Source: Clostridiales bacterium (GTDB taxonomy: Bacteria; Bacillota; Clostridia; UBA1381). Taken from it: 10,427 bases of DNA. Below the pieces are notes generated by a model, which had not been told where the DNA came from, did not search any database, and was given only the letters and a program-made list of their open reading frames with translations. Below are positions 1-7,355 of this stretch, piece after piece; within the stretch, counting starts at the first letter, position 1, and every line of letters starts with the position of its first letter. The stretch lies in NCBI GenBank assembly GCA_003453455.1, contig DMLG01000072.1, positions 1 through 10,427 of the forward strand. The letters run 5' to 3'. A program made the position numbers and the translations under genes.

Positions 1-1561
1 CAATTCCCATTTTGAGAAAAGTTTCTGTAAGCGTAGTATCCGCCGCAAGTTCGCCGCATATTCCTATCCATGCGCCTGCTTTATGCGCATTTTGAGCAGA
101 CATTTCGATTAACTTTAATACCGCTTTATGATGCGTATCAATAAAAGGTTCAAGTTTTGCATTTTGACGGTCACAAGCAAGAGTATACTGAGTTAAATCA
201 TTAGTGCCCACGCTGAAAAAATCTACCATAGGTGCAAGCTCGTCGCTTATAACAGCTGCGGCAGGCGTTTCTATCATTATACCGATTTCAATATTGTCTG
301 AATACGCAATACCGCTATTTTTCAGCTCATTTTTTACTTCCTCTAAAATGACATTTATTTTTTCGAGCTCCGAAACGCTTGTAATCATAGGGAACATAAT
401 CCCAAGATTACCGTAAACAGATGCACGGTAAAGCGCACGCAGCTGAGTTTTAAAGATTTCGGGGCGTGTCAGGCAAATCCTGATGGCACGATAACCAAGA
501 GCAGGATTTTCTTCCTTGTCAAGTCCGAAATAATCGACTTGCTTATCAGCTCCGATATCCAAAGTCCTTATTATGACCTTTTTTCCTGCCATACTTTCTA
601 AAACCTTCTTGTATGCGAAGAACTGCGCTTCTTCTGTGGGGAAATCATCACTTTCCAAGTATAAAAACTCACTTCGGAAAAGACCTATTCCTCCTGCGTC
701 ATTGGCAAGGACTGCACCAATTCCGTCAACACCGCCGATGTTTGCATAAATATTTATCTTTTTTCCGTCTTTTGTAATATTTTCCTTGCCTTTTAGCTCC
801 TGCAAAAGTGCCTTTTTACGATTATCCTCTGCCTGCTTTTTCAGATAAAAATCTTCTGTTTCGGCATCCGGCTCAATTATTATATCGCCGGTATGCCCGT
901 CAACTATGATTTTATCTCCGTCAGAAATTGACTTCAAAAAATCCTCTCCTGCATTTATACAGGCAGGAATATTCATATTACGCGCAAGTATTGCTGTGTG
1001 CGAGTTAGAGGAACCAAAGGCGGTGACAAAAGCCAAAACACGCTCTTTGTCAAGCGAAACGGTTTCACTTGGGGCTAAATCATCTGCACAAATTACCATT
1101 TTATCAGAAGTTTCGCATTTTTCCTCACTTTCATTTGAAAGGCAGGCGATGAGCCTGTTGGAAATATCCTTTACATCTGTCGCGCGCGCCTGCATATATG
1201 CATCGTCCATAGATGCAAACATCTGGGAGAAGTTATCCGATGTCACGGCTACTGCATATTCGGCATTCACCGACTGCGTGTTTATAATATTTTCGATTGA
1301 TTCATTATAATCATCATCTTCCAACATCATCATATGAATCTCAAAAATTTGTGCGTGTGTTTCGCCGACCTCTTTAAGTGCTTTTTCATAAATTTCCGAA
1401 AGCTGTGCGATAGCCCGCTCTTTTGCAATAGAAACTCTTTTAAGCTCCGCATCGGTATCTGCAATCTTTTCACGGCGGACACTCGTATCCTGGCGCTTGA
1501 ATATAGATACTTTGCCTATTGCAATAGCTCCATAGACGCCTGTTGCGTGAAATTTTTTCAT
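1..1561 (-). CDS. ptsI: PTS Enzyme I (phosphoenolpyruvate-protein phosphotransferase), 3' end cut by window edge
   Basis: Cytosolic first enzyme of the PTS: it takes phosphate from PEP onto a histidine and passes it to HPr. I translated the open frame from ATG 1561; 520 codons are visible without interruption and roughly 50 C-terminal residues are missing off the left edge. Seen: N-terminal HPr-binding/phosphohistidine domain with the active His188 in NSHTAILAR; PEP-binding TIM-barrel with GGIGLFRSEFLYL (290-302), the TLDIGADK stretch (333-340), GTNDLTQYTLACDR (452-465) and the catalytic Cys502 in GICGEL, at the same number as in the E. coli enzyme. The usual GGRTSH around the active histidine is replaced by FGSSNSH, a variant I believe occurs in other gut Clostridia. 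The start is fixed by GGAGG eight bases upstream. It follows ptsH by 16 bases and is the last visible gene of the sucrose operon. Confidence 0.96.
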   Translation of the reverse strand, partial: MKKFHATGVYGAIAIGKVSIFKRQDTSVRREKIADTDAELKRVSIAKERAIAQLSEIYEKALKEVGETHAQIFEIHMMMLEDDDYNESIENIINTQSVNAEYAVAVTSDNFSQMFASMDDAYMQARATDVKDISNRLIACLSNESEEKCETSDKMVICADDLAPSETVSLDKERVLAFVTAFGSSNSHTAILARNMNIPACINAGEDFLKSISDGDKIIVDGHTGDIIIEPDAETEDFYLKKQAEDNRKKALLQELKGKENITKDGKKINIYANIGGVDGIGAVLANDAGGIGLFRSEFLYLESDDFPTEEAQFFAYKKVLESMAGKKVIIRTLDIGADKQVDYFGLDKEENPALGYRAIRICLTRPEIFKTQLRALYRASVYGNLGIMFPMITSVSELEKINVILEEVKNELKNSGIAYSDNIEIGIMIETPAAAVISDELAPMVDFFSVGTNDLTQYTLACDRQNAKLEPFIDTHHKAVLKLIEMSAQNAHKAGAWIGICGELAADTTLTETFLKMGI

Positions 1562-1577
1562 AAAACTTGCCTCCAAA

Positions 1578-1838
1578 TTATAAATTTGCGGACATAAAAT
1601 CAGAAATTGCTACAAATGCTGCGTCCTCGTCGCCGCCTTCTATTGTGAAATTTACGGTATCGCCGCATTTTACACCAAGTCCCATAAGCATCATAAGCTT
1701 TGTGACATCAACGCTTTTTCCGCCTTTTTCTATGGTTATTTTAGTACCTTCAAAGCCTTTTGCAAGCTTTGCAAGGTTACCCGCAGGTCTTGCGTGGATA
1801 CCTACTTCATCTTTAATTGTGTAGCTGAATGTTTTCAT
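1578..1838 (-). CDS. ptsH: Phosphocarrier protein HPr
   Basis: 86-residue phosphocarrier that shuttles phosphate from Enzyme I to the EIIA domain. The active histidine is His15 in GIHARPAG, and the length is normal for HPr (85-90). The second signature region reads DVTKLMMLMGLGV. Aligned with B. subtilis HPr (LKSIMGVMSLGI), the regulatory Ser46 falls on Lys47, with Thr46 just before it, so the classic HPr-kinase site is absent. His15 rules out the Crh paralogue. The gene lies 26 bases after the fructokinase and 16 bases before ptsI, with an AAGGA ribosome binding site. Co-transcription with the sucrose genes is inferred from spacing; no separate promoter is evident. Identification is firm; the regulatory reading is inference. 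Confidence 0.96.
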   Translation of the reverse strand: MKTFSYTIKDEVGIHARPAGNLAKLAKGFEGTKITIEKGGKSVDVTKLMMLMGLGVKCGDTVNFTIEGGDEDAAFVAISDFMSANL

Positions 1839-1864
1839 AATAATTTTCCTTTCATATTTAAAAT

Positions 1865-2812
1865 TTATTTCATATCAGGGTACGAATCAATAGCGCCTTT
1901 ATGTTGAACGCTTATGGCACAGAATTCGTTTGAAAATTCGAGACAGCTTAAAAGCTGCTTTTTATTGAGCTCCTTTAACATATTTTGAGTTACTCCAATA
2001 TTGTGCATTTTCCATAAAAATGAACCTATAAATCCGTCGCCTGCTCCTGTCGTATCAACAGCATGTACCTTTTTTCCGGGGGAGAAGGCGCCCGTTTTTC
2101 TGGTAAAGGCATATGCGCCATTTTTTCCGCAGGTATAAATGACAAGCTTGACATTTCCGGAAAACAGTTTTGGAAGCGCCAGGGTTATATCATCCGTTCC
2201 AGTTATAAAATCAAGCTCCTCATCCGAAATTTTCACTATGTCTGAAAGTGGTATAAACTCCGTTATTGTTTTATGCAAAAGCTTGCGGCTTTTCCACAGC
2301 GGAAACCGCAAATTCGGGTCAAAACTGATAATCGCACCCTTTTTTCTTGCCGCCGTAATTGCGGCCAAATGTGCGTCGCGCATAGGGAAATCACCCAAAT
2401 CAACGCTGCAAAAATGCAGGGCATATGCGTTATCAAAGTATTCCTCTCGAATGTTTTCGGATGAATAGAGCATATCTGCGGAGGGTTTTCTGTAAAAAGA
2501 GAAGGTTCTTCCTCCGTTTTCATCAAGGCTTATAAACGCAAGTGCAGTATTTGCTTCATCCGTTAGATTTACACAGCTTACATCTACACCAAACTGTGAA
2601 AGCTCTGACAGTATTTTGTGGCCGAATAGGTCATCACCAAGCTGAGTTAAAAGTTTTGATCTTCCGCCAAGCCTTGCGAATGCAGCACACACATTTGCAG
2701 GAGCACCGCCAACCTTTGGAAGAAATGCTGTTACATTTTGGAAGGAACAGTTTTTTTTATCAGGAATGAAATCTATTAGCGCTTCTCCTATTGAAATAAG
2801 GACATCATTCAT
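1865..2812 (-). CDS. scrK: Fructokinase, PfkB/ribokinase family
   Basis: ATP-dependent sugar kinase; in this operon it would phosphorylate the fructose released from sucrose-6-phosphate so that it enters glycolysis. Seen with the chosen start (315 residues): N-terminal ISIGEALIDF; PfkB signature 1 around residues 35-64 (GGAPANV...LGDDLFG); anion-hole and catalytic signature DTTGAGDGF with the catalytic base Asp259; typical PfkB length. The frame can be extended upstream to an ATG at 2833, but the ATG at 2812 is preferred: it follows a strong GGAAGGAG six bases upstream and lies at the point where PfkB homology begins. That start overlaps the hydrolase stop by eight bases, pointing to translational coupling. 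Substrate is inferred from operon context; the family also contains ribokinases and gluconokinases. Confidence 0.93.
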   Translation of the reverse strand: MNDVLISIGEALIDFIPDKKNCSFQNVTAFLPKVGGAPANVCAAFARLGGRSKLLTQLGDDLFGHKILSELSQFGVDVSCVNLTDEANTALAFISLDENGGRTFSFYRKPSADMLYSSENIREEYFDNAYALHFCSVDLGDFPMRDAHLAAITAARKKGAIISFDPNLRFPLWKSRKLLHKTITEFIPLSDIVKISDEELDFITGTDDITLALPKLFSGNVKLVIYTCGKNGAYAFTRKTGAFSPGKKVHAVDTTGAGDGFIGSFLWKMHNIGVTQNMLKELNKKQLLSCLEFSNEFCAISVQHKGAIDSYPDMK

Positions 2813-4139
2813 TTTCCGCTCCTTCCAAGACATTTATGCCTTTTAATTTATATAAATCTCCGTAAAAATCGCAAATTTTAATTTGTGTTTCAGTGTCATC
2901 GGGATAAAAACGCGTACTCATAACCCTTTTTCCGCCATTTAAGTATATCTCAACAGAGGAAGTGTCAAAGAGTATTCGTATATCTGAAAGAGAAGGGATT
3001 TTTAGAAATCTTTGTTCTCTTCCGCCGCTAACTTTTTGGTCAAGAAAAGAAAGAGTAAAAATGCCGCTTTTAAAACTCATAGAAAGGTAATCGCAGAGTG
3101 TAAGAGAGAAGTTTTCTCCTGTATTTCCATCAAGCTCAAAGGGAAGATGACAGCTAAAATACCCATTTTTTGCTATTTTGGTACATTCATCCCTTAAAGA
3201 AAGCAATTCGGATACGGGCAAAGCACTGATTTCGCCATCTTTATCTATGCTAAGTTCGCGCATTACGGTAAGACAGTGTTGCCAGCCGAGCTTTGCTGTG
3301 GGGTTTGTATATGGAATATCGCCTATTCCCATCCAGCCGATCATTATTTTACGCCCGTCAGGTGCTAAAAATGTCTGAGGAGCATAAAAATCAAAGCCGT
3401 AATCCCATTCTATAAAGTTTTTGCCGCAAAAATAGCCCGAACTATACACATTTTGATGTGAAAATTTGCCGTGAGCGACGCCCTGAGGAGATATGCTGAG
3501 ATATTTTTTGCTACCGAGTTCAATGACATCAGGACATTCCCACATATAGCCAAAATCCGGGTAGCTTTCCTCTTTTAGAAACTCCCATTTTATTAGGTCT
3601 TTTGAGGTGTAGTAAAGAACCGAGCCTCTATTATCAAGAGTTCTTGCGCCAAGAACCATGTTATAAACACCGTTTTCCTCCCAGACTTTTGGGTCACGGA
3701 CATGGCACGAGCAGTTTTTTGGATAATCACAGTTTTTCAGAAGCGTCCGTTTTTTACTCATATGCTGACCGTCTTTTGTAGTAACAAGCATTACATTCGC
3801 TTCGCGACCTGCGGTTATATAGTCAAAATCGCCGTCTTTTTTCACATTTCCGGTATAGAAAAGATATAAAGTATCTTCCTTTACGAAACCGCAGCCTGAA
3901 TACACGCCGCTTTTATCATCAGGACAATCGGGACGGAGAACCGTCCCGCGAAATGTCCAATGAATCATATCAGGGCTTTCAAAGTGCCCCCAGCATTTTT
4001 CGCCCTTGCCGTAAGGACTTTCCGGGGAGTATTGAAAATAAACATGATACTTGCCATTAAAATAGCAAAGACCGTTTGGGTCATTGAGCCAGCCCTTTTT
4101 CGGCTCTAAATGGAATTTTTGTCTGAAATCGTTTTTCAT
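2805..4139 (-). CDS. scrB: Sucrose-6-phosphate hydrolase, GH32
   Basis: Cytosolic beta-fructofuranosidase (called sacA or scrB) that hydrolyses sucrose-6-phosphate from the PTS to glucose-6-phosphate and fructose. Seen: all three GH32 catalytic carboxylates, namely nucleophile Asp20 in WLNDPNG, transition-state stabiliser Asp149 in RDPKVW and acid/base Glu201 in MWECPD. WTFRGT (61-66) and YTG (95-97) also fit. A C-terminal beta-sandwich follows, with the SSVEIYLNGG stretch typical of the family. At 444 residues it is slightly short for the family (about 470-490). There is no signal peptide, which fits an intracellular phosphosugar enzyme rather than a secreted invertase. The start shares one base with the permease stop (TAATG) and has no Shine-Dalgarno, so it probably depends on re-initiation. 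Downstream it overlaps the fructokinase. Confidence 0.95.
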   Translation of the reverse strand: MKNDFRQKFHLEPKKGWLNDPNGLCYFNGKYHVYFQYSPESPYGKGEKCWGHFESPDMIHWTFRGTVLRPDCPDDKSGVYSGCGFVKEDTLYLFYTGNVKKDGDFDYITAGREANVMLVTTKDGQHMSKKRTLLKNCDYPKNCSCHVRDPKVWEENGVYNMVLGARTLDNRGSVLYYTSKDLIKWEFLKEESYPDFGYMWECPDVIELGSKKYLSISPQGVAHGKFSHQNVYSSGYFCGKNFIEWDYGFDFYAPQTFLAPDGRKIMIGWMGIGDIPYTNPTAKLGWQHCLTVMRELSIDKDGEISALPVSELLSLRDECTKIAKNGYFSCHLPFELDGNTGENFSLTLCDYLSMSFKSGIFTLSFLDQKVSGGREQRFLKIPSLSDIRILFDTSSVEIYLNGGKRVMSTRFYPDDTETQIKICDFYGDLYKLKGINVLEGAENE

Positions 4140-6001
4140 TATTTTTCTGATATAATAAGCTTATCGAGGAAATCAACCTTTCCTTCCGGCACTTTTTCGA
4201 TTTTAGTGAAATCATCAGGATTTGTAATTATAACCGGTGTAACAGTTTTATAGCCCTTGCTTTCGATTAAAGCCTTATCAAAGGTGATTAAAGTCTGACC
4301 TTTTGTGAATCGCTCTCCCTCTTTAATATGCGCTTCATATCCCTCGCCCTTTAATTCTACGGTGTTTATTCCTATATGAATTAAAAGTTCTGTACCGTTA
4401 TCAAGGGTAAGCCCTATTGCATGATGCGTGTCGAAAAGTGTGCTGACTACACCGCTTGCAGGAGCAACAACCTTGCCATCTTCGGGCTCAACAGCAACGC
4501 CTATACCAAGAACATTTGTAGCAAAAGTTTCGTCAGGAACTTGTGCCATTTCAACAGCTGTACCTTTAAGAGGGGAAGAAATGTAACCTTCATTATCCTG
4601 TGCAGCCTGAGGGGTGACAGATTGAGTGTCTTCCTCGACAGGGTCTTTGTAGAGTATATAGGAAACTGCAAAAGCGATAATTGATGCTACTAAGAATGTT
4701 ATAAGATAACCTAAAAATGTGGGAGTAGTTATTAAAAATCCGAAAATTCCCGTAACACCGTTTGCTGTTGCATAAACTTTCATTACAGAAGCAACAGCAC
4801 TGCCAAACGCACCGCCTATCATACCTGCGATTAACGGTTTCACAAATCTGATATTAACACCAAAAATTGCAGGCTCGGTAATGCCCATAAATGCGGAAAG
4901 AGAAGCGGGAAGAGCAAGAGATTTGACCTTTTGCTGGCGGGTTTTGAAAGCTACTGCTAGTGCCGCGGCGCCTTGTGCAACATTTGCTGCCGTTGCTATT
5001 GGCATCCAAGTGTTTTGACCGTTTTCAGCAATCATCGCAAGTTCGATTGCGTTATACATATGATGAACACCTGCCACAACGGTTGGGGCATATATTCCGC
5101 CCATAATGAATGCGCCTATTCCGAATGGGATTGCAATAAGAGCTTTTGCTCCTGCCAACACCCAAGTTTCAAGCTGAGAGAATACCGGACCGATAACAGT
5201 CATTGCAAAAAATCCTGCAACAAGCACCGAAACAAGTGGTGTGACAAACAAATCAAAGGTTTCAGGAACTCTTTTATGAAGTGATTTTTCGAGCTTACTC
5301 ATAAAGAGAACGGAAATAACAACAGGGATAACATGTCCCTGATAGCCCGTGTTCTGAATATTCCAAAGACCAAACCAAGACCATAGCGTAGAAGTTTCGG
5401 CGCCACCGCCTGCACTCCAAGCGTTTACAAGGTCAGGGTGAATCATAATCATACCGATAACCGCGCCCAAATATATATTTCCGCCGAAGATTTTAGCTGC
5501 ACTGATAGCTATCAGTATCGGCAAAAATACAAGTGCCGCATTTGAAAAAATGTTAAGAAGTGAGAAGAACTGTGAGCCTGCAAGGCTGGGAAATGCCCTT
5601 CCCAAACCGCCCAAAAGTCCGTTTAAAAGACCCGTTGCAACGATTGCAGGGATTATGGGAACAAAGATATCGCCTAATGTTTTAATTGCTCGCTTATACC
5701 AGGGGGATTTAGCCGCAGCTGCCTTTTTTACATCATCTTTTGAAGCAGCCTCAATGCCTGCTAAGCTAATGAATTCATCATACACTTTATTTACCGTTCC
5801 AGTGCCGATGATAATTTGAAGTTGACCGGATGCCTCAAAAACGCCTTTAACGCCGTCGATGTTTTCAAGCGTCTTTTTGTCTGCCTTGCTGTTATCCGCA
5901 ATAACCAAGCGGAGACGGGTTGCACAATGAGCGGCACTTGCCAGATTATCCTTGCCGCCAATGGCAGTTAAAATTTCTTGTGCACATTTTTTGTAGTCCA
6001 T
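4139..6001 (-). CDS. scrA: PTS sucrose transporter, fused EIIBCA
   Basis: Membrane permease that imports sucrose and phosphorylates it. Domains in order over 620 residues: EIIB (1-85) with phosphocysteine Cys26 in AHCATRLR; EIIC (about 105-455), a multi-span glucose-superfamily channel with the GITEPAIFGVN loop (373-383); a charged linker (452-475); and a Crr-like EIIA (480-620) with the histidine pair His527 and phosphohistidine His542 in LLIHIGINTVEL. The pair is 15 residues apart, as His75/His90 are in E. coli Crr. Because EIIA is fused, no separate Crr is needed. Sucrose specificity follows from the downstream GH32 hydrolase and fructokinase; a trehalose or beta-glucoside transporter would look similar but would be paired with other hydrolases. 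GGAG lies ten bases before the ATG. It is the first structural gene after the candidate operator region. Confidence 0.95.
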   Translation of the reverse strand: MDYKKCAQEILTAIGGKDNLASAAHCATRLRLVIADNSKADKKTLENIDGVKGVFEASGQLQIIIGTGTVNKVYDEFISLAGIEAASKDDVKKAAAAKSPWYKRAIKTLGDIFVPIIPAIVATGLLNGLLGGLGRAFPSLAGSQFFSLLNIFSNAALVFLPILIAISAAKIFGGNIYLGAVIGMIMIHPDLVNAWSAGGGAETSTLWSWFGLWNIQNTGYQGHVIPVVISVLFMSKLEKSLHKRVPETFDLFVTPLVSVLVAGFFAMTVIGPVFSQLETWVLAGAKALIAIPFGIGAFIMGGIYAPTVVAGVHHMYNAIELAMIAENGQNTWMPIATAANVAQGAAALAVAFKTRQQKVKSLALPASLSAFMGITEPAIFGVNIRFVKPLIAGMIGGAFGSAVASVMKVYATANGVTGIFGFLITTPTFLGYLITFLVASIIAFAVSYILYKDPVEEDTQSVTPQAAQDNEGYISSPLKGTAVEMAQVPDETFATNVLGIGVAVEPEDGKVVAPASGVVSTLFDTHHAIGLTLDNGTELLIHIGINTVELKGEGYEAHIKEGERFTKGQTLITFDKALIESKGYKTVTPVIITNPDDFTKIEKVPEGKVDFLDKLIISEK

Positions 6002-6022
6002 AGAATCAGCTCCTTTTCTTTG

Positions 6023-6044
6023 TGAAATCCTTATACAGATTTCA
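6023..6044. repeat. Inverted repeat over the scrA promoter, candidate operator
   Basis: Perfect 7-base arms TGAAATC and GATTTCA separated by 8 bases, 22-43 bases upstream of the scrA start codon. It covers the -10 hexamer TATAAG (6030-6035) and the expected transcription start, where a repressor would block initiation. Binding by the adjacent LacI-family protein is inference. The repeat overlaps the 15-base element at 6040-6054, so the two may be parts of one site. Confidence 0.4.
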
Positions 6045-6057
6045 TATTATATGTAAA
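6030..6057 (-). promoter_or_regulatory. Promoter of the sucrose operon
   Basis: Minus-strand -35 TTTACA (6057-6052, 5/6 to consensus), 16-base spacer, -10 TATAAG (6035-6030, 5/6). Transcription would start near 6023, leaving a short leader with GGAG before the scrA ATG. An alternative -10 is the perfect TATAAT at 6051-6046, but it has only a poor -35 (TTCTTT) at 17 bases. Confidence 0.5.
6040..6054. promoter_or_regulatory. Candidate regulator operator, copy at the sucrose operon
   Basis: On the minus strand this reads ACATATAATATGAAA, containing the odd palindrome CATAT-A-ATATG. Fourteen of fifteen bases match the element at 7142-7156 in front of the regulator gene. It sits between the -35 and -10 of the preferred scrA promoter. 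Shared sequence at two promoters governed by one local repressor supports an operator; AT-richness is the main reason for caution. Confidence 0.45.
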
Positions 6058-6100
6058 GTTTATCAGTTAAAGAAGACAAAATCTATTGATGAAGTGCAAA

Positions 6101-6116
6101 AATATTTTAAAATATT
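6101..6116. repeat. Perfect 16-bp AT palindrome between regulator and scrA
   Basis: AATATTTTAAAATATT, 20 bases beyond the regulator stop codon. On the minus strand it is followed by a short T run, so it could be a weak hairpin ending the regulator transcript, or a protein-binding site upstream of the scrA promoter. It holds no G or C, so a stable terminator is doubtful. Confidence 0.3.
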
Positions 6117-6135
6117 CGGGTGGTTTCACACAGTT

Positions 6136-7125
6136 TCAGTCTTTTTTTGTTGATTTGCGCTCAACTATTTCAAAATCAAGCTGCAAAGTGCGCGGAATAA
6201 CATTACTGCTCTTTATTTCAGTAAGCAGCATATTTGCGGCGCTTATACCTGCGGTTTTGTAATGAAAGTGCGCGGTTGTAAGCGGAGCGTAAGCAAGTTC
6301 GCCAAGCCGTGAATCTCCGATTGAGGCTATCATAATGTCATTGGGAACATTAATGCCTTTTTCGCGGCAGTAAAGGAGGACTCCTGCGGCAATGCTGTCC
6401 GTTGCACAGAATATTGCGTCAGGGAGTAGCTTTTTTGAAAGCATATTTTGCGCTTTTTCATATCCTGAATCTATGCTGAATTTAGCAATTTCAAAAAAAA
6501 TCTTATTAAAGGTAATCCCTTCTTCACTAAGTGCCCGTTCAAAGCCAAGCTTGCGGTTTTTTCCTGCTGCAATATCGCTCATATTTGCGCCGATAAATCC
6601 GGGTGTTTTTGCACCGTTTCTTATCATAAGCTTTGTGAGTGCATACGCCGCTCCTTCATCATCATGACATACACAACTGTTTCCCTTTATGTTTTGACCG
6701 ACAATGATGACGGGAACACGCATTTTTGCGAGCATTCTTTTATGTAAATCGGTGAAAACGGTTGCAAGCAAAATTACGCCGTCAACTTTGTTTTGTTTAA
6801 ACAAATCCAAAAAATAAATTTCTTTGTTGTAGTCATTTGAAGTGTTTGCAAGTAATAACTGATATCCTTCTGCATTTAGCACCTCGGTAATGCCCTCAAT
6901 AATCCTTGCACTGCTTTCGCCCGATAATTTCGGAAGAATGACGCCTACCTGCTTCGTGACGCGTGTTTTTCCGGAATGTGCGGATATGCTTGGAGCATAC
7001 CCTGTGGATTTTATTGCATTTTCAATTTTGGCGCGCTTTTCACTGCTTAAATAGCCGTCGTTAAAATACCTGCTTACGGCTGATTTTGATACGCCTGCAA
7101 TTTTGGCAAAATCTGAAATATTCAT
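6136..7125 (-). CDS. scrR: LacI-family transcriptional regulator of the sucrose operon
   Basis: DNA-binding repressor expected to sense a sugar or sugar phosphate and control the adjacent sucrose genes. Seen: N-terminal LacI helix-turn-helix (residues 2-46: ISDFAKIAGVSKSAVSRYFN then LSSEKRAKI and TGYAPS), then a periplasmic-binding-protein-like sensor core beginning at VGVILPKL (about 61-68) and including VDGVILLA and DAIFCATDSIAAGVL. The length, 329, is normal. The hinge reads APSISAHSGKTRVTKQ: at the place where E. coli LacI has the minor-groove-intercalating Leu56 there is Gly. The start is supported by a G-rich ribosome binding site (CGGGGG) about eight bases upstream and by the HTH beginning at residue 2. 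It has its own promoter and a candidate autoregulatory operator. The regulated genes are inferred from position; the scrR name is by context. Confidence 0.88.
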   Translation of the reverse strand: MNISDFAKIAGVSKSAVSRYFNDGYLSSEKRAKIENAIKSTGYAPSISAHSGKTRVTKQVGVILPKLSGESSARIIEGITEVLNAEGYQLLLANTSNDYNKEIYFLDLFKQNKVDGVILLATVFTDLHKRMLAKMRVPVIIVGQNIKGNSCVCHDDEGAAYALTKLMIRNGAKTPGFIGANMSDIAAGKNRKLGFERALSEEGITFNKIFFEIAKFSIDSGYEKAQNMLSKKLLPDAIFCATDSIAAGVLLYCREKGINVPNDIMIASIGDSRLGELAYAPLTTAHFHYKTAGISAANMLLTEIKSSNVIPRTLQLDFEIVERKSTKKD

Positions 7126-7141
7126 ATAAAACCCCCGACTG

Positions 7142-7156
7142 TTTCATAATATATGT
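7142..7156. promoter_or_regulatory. Candidate regulator operator, copy at the regulator gene
   Basis: Minus-strand ACATATATTATGAAA, one mismatch from the copy at 6040-6054. It lies just downstream of the regulator -10 hexamer, over the expected transcription start, consistent with autorepression. Inference from shared sequence and placement. Confidence 0.45.
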
Positions 7157-7158
7157 GT

Positions 7159-7187
7159 ATTTTACTATAAAACATTAAGATTTACAA
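7159..7187 (-). promoter_or_regulatory. Promoter of the LacI-family regulator
   Basis: Minus-strand -35 TTGTAA (7187-7182), 17-base spacer, -10 TAAAAT (7164-7159). The predicted start is near 7152, about 27 bases upstream of the regulator ATG. Confidence 0.5.
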
Positions 7188-7208
7188 TATAATACAGGAT
7201 TTTTTCAC

Positions 7209-7242
7209 AAAAAAAGAACGAGCAGTAAAAACTGCTTGTTCT
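7209..7242 (-). terminator. Rho-independent terminator of the tRNA-Pro gene
   Basis: Twelve-base arms (7215-7226 and 7231-7242) with one mismatch, an AAAA/TTTT loop and a run of seven T on the minus strand. It lies seven bases after the tRNA CCA end, so it ends the tRNA transcript and insulates it from the regulator gene. Confidence 0.88.
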
Positions 7243-7248
7243 GACAAG

Positions 7249-7325
7249 TGGTCGGGAATACAGGATTTGAACCTGCGGCCTCATCGTCCCGAACGATGCG
7301 CGCTACCAAACTGCGCTAATTCCCG
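7249..7325 (-). tRNA. tRNA-Pro, anticodon CGG, CCA encoded
   Basis: A complete cloverleaf folds on the minus strand: acceptor CGGGAAT/ATTCCCG with the C1-G72 pair usual for bacterial tRNA-Pro, D arm GCGC/GCGC, anticodon stem CATCG/CGATG around the loop TTCGGGA (anticodon CGG, G37), five-base variable loop, and T arm GCAGG-TTCAAAT-CCTGT. The discriminator is A, followed by an encoded CCA. Length is 77 with CCA. It reads CCG codons. It is a single-gene unit with its own promoter and terminator. Confidence 0.97.
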
Positions 7326-7355
7326 AAAATGCTATTTATCACAGCAACAGACCGT

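Noticed and set aside
2813..2833. Longer fructokinase start at 2833
   Set aside because: It lies deep inside the hydrolase gene, adds seven residues outside the PfkB fold, and uses up the strong ribosome binding site that serves the ATG at 2812.
6101..6116. AT palindrome as a rho-independent terminator of the regulator gene
   Set aside because: The stem has no G-C pair and the T run is short; kept only as a repeat with low confidence.
6753..6766. TGAAAACGGTTGCA inside the regulator gene resembles a CcpA cre site with one mismatch
   Set aside because: A one-mismatch match is expected roughly once by chance in a window this size, it lies within coding sequence, and the local HPr lacks the Ser46 needed for classic CcpA action.
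7249..7325. tRNA-Pro as integration site of the phage-like module
   Set aside because: The tRNA 3' end faces the sucrose operon, the module lies beyond ppa and spoVT, and no duplicated tRNA end was seen.
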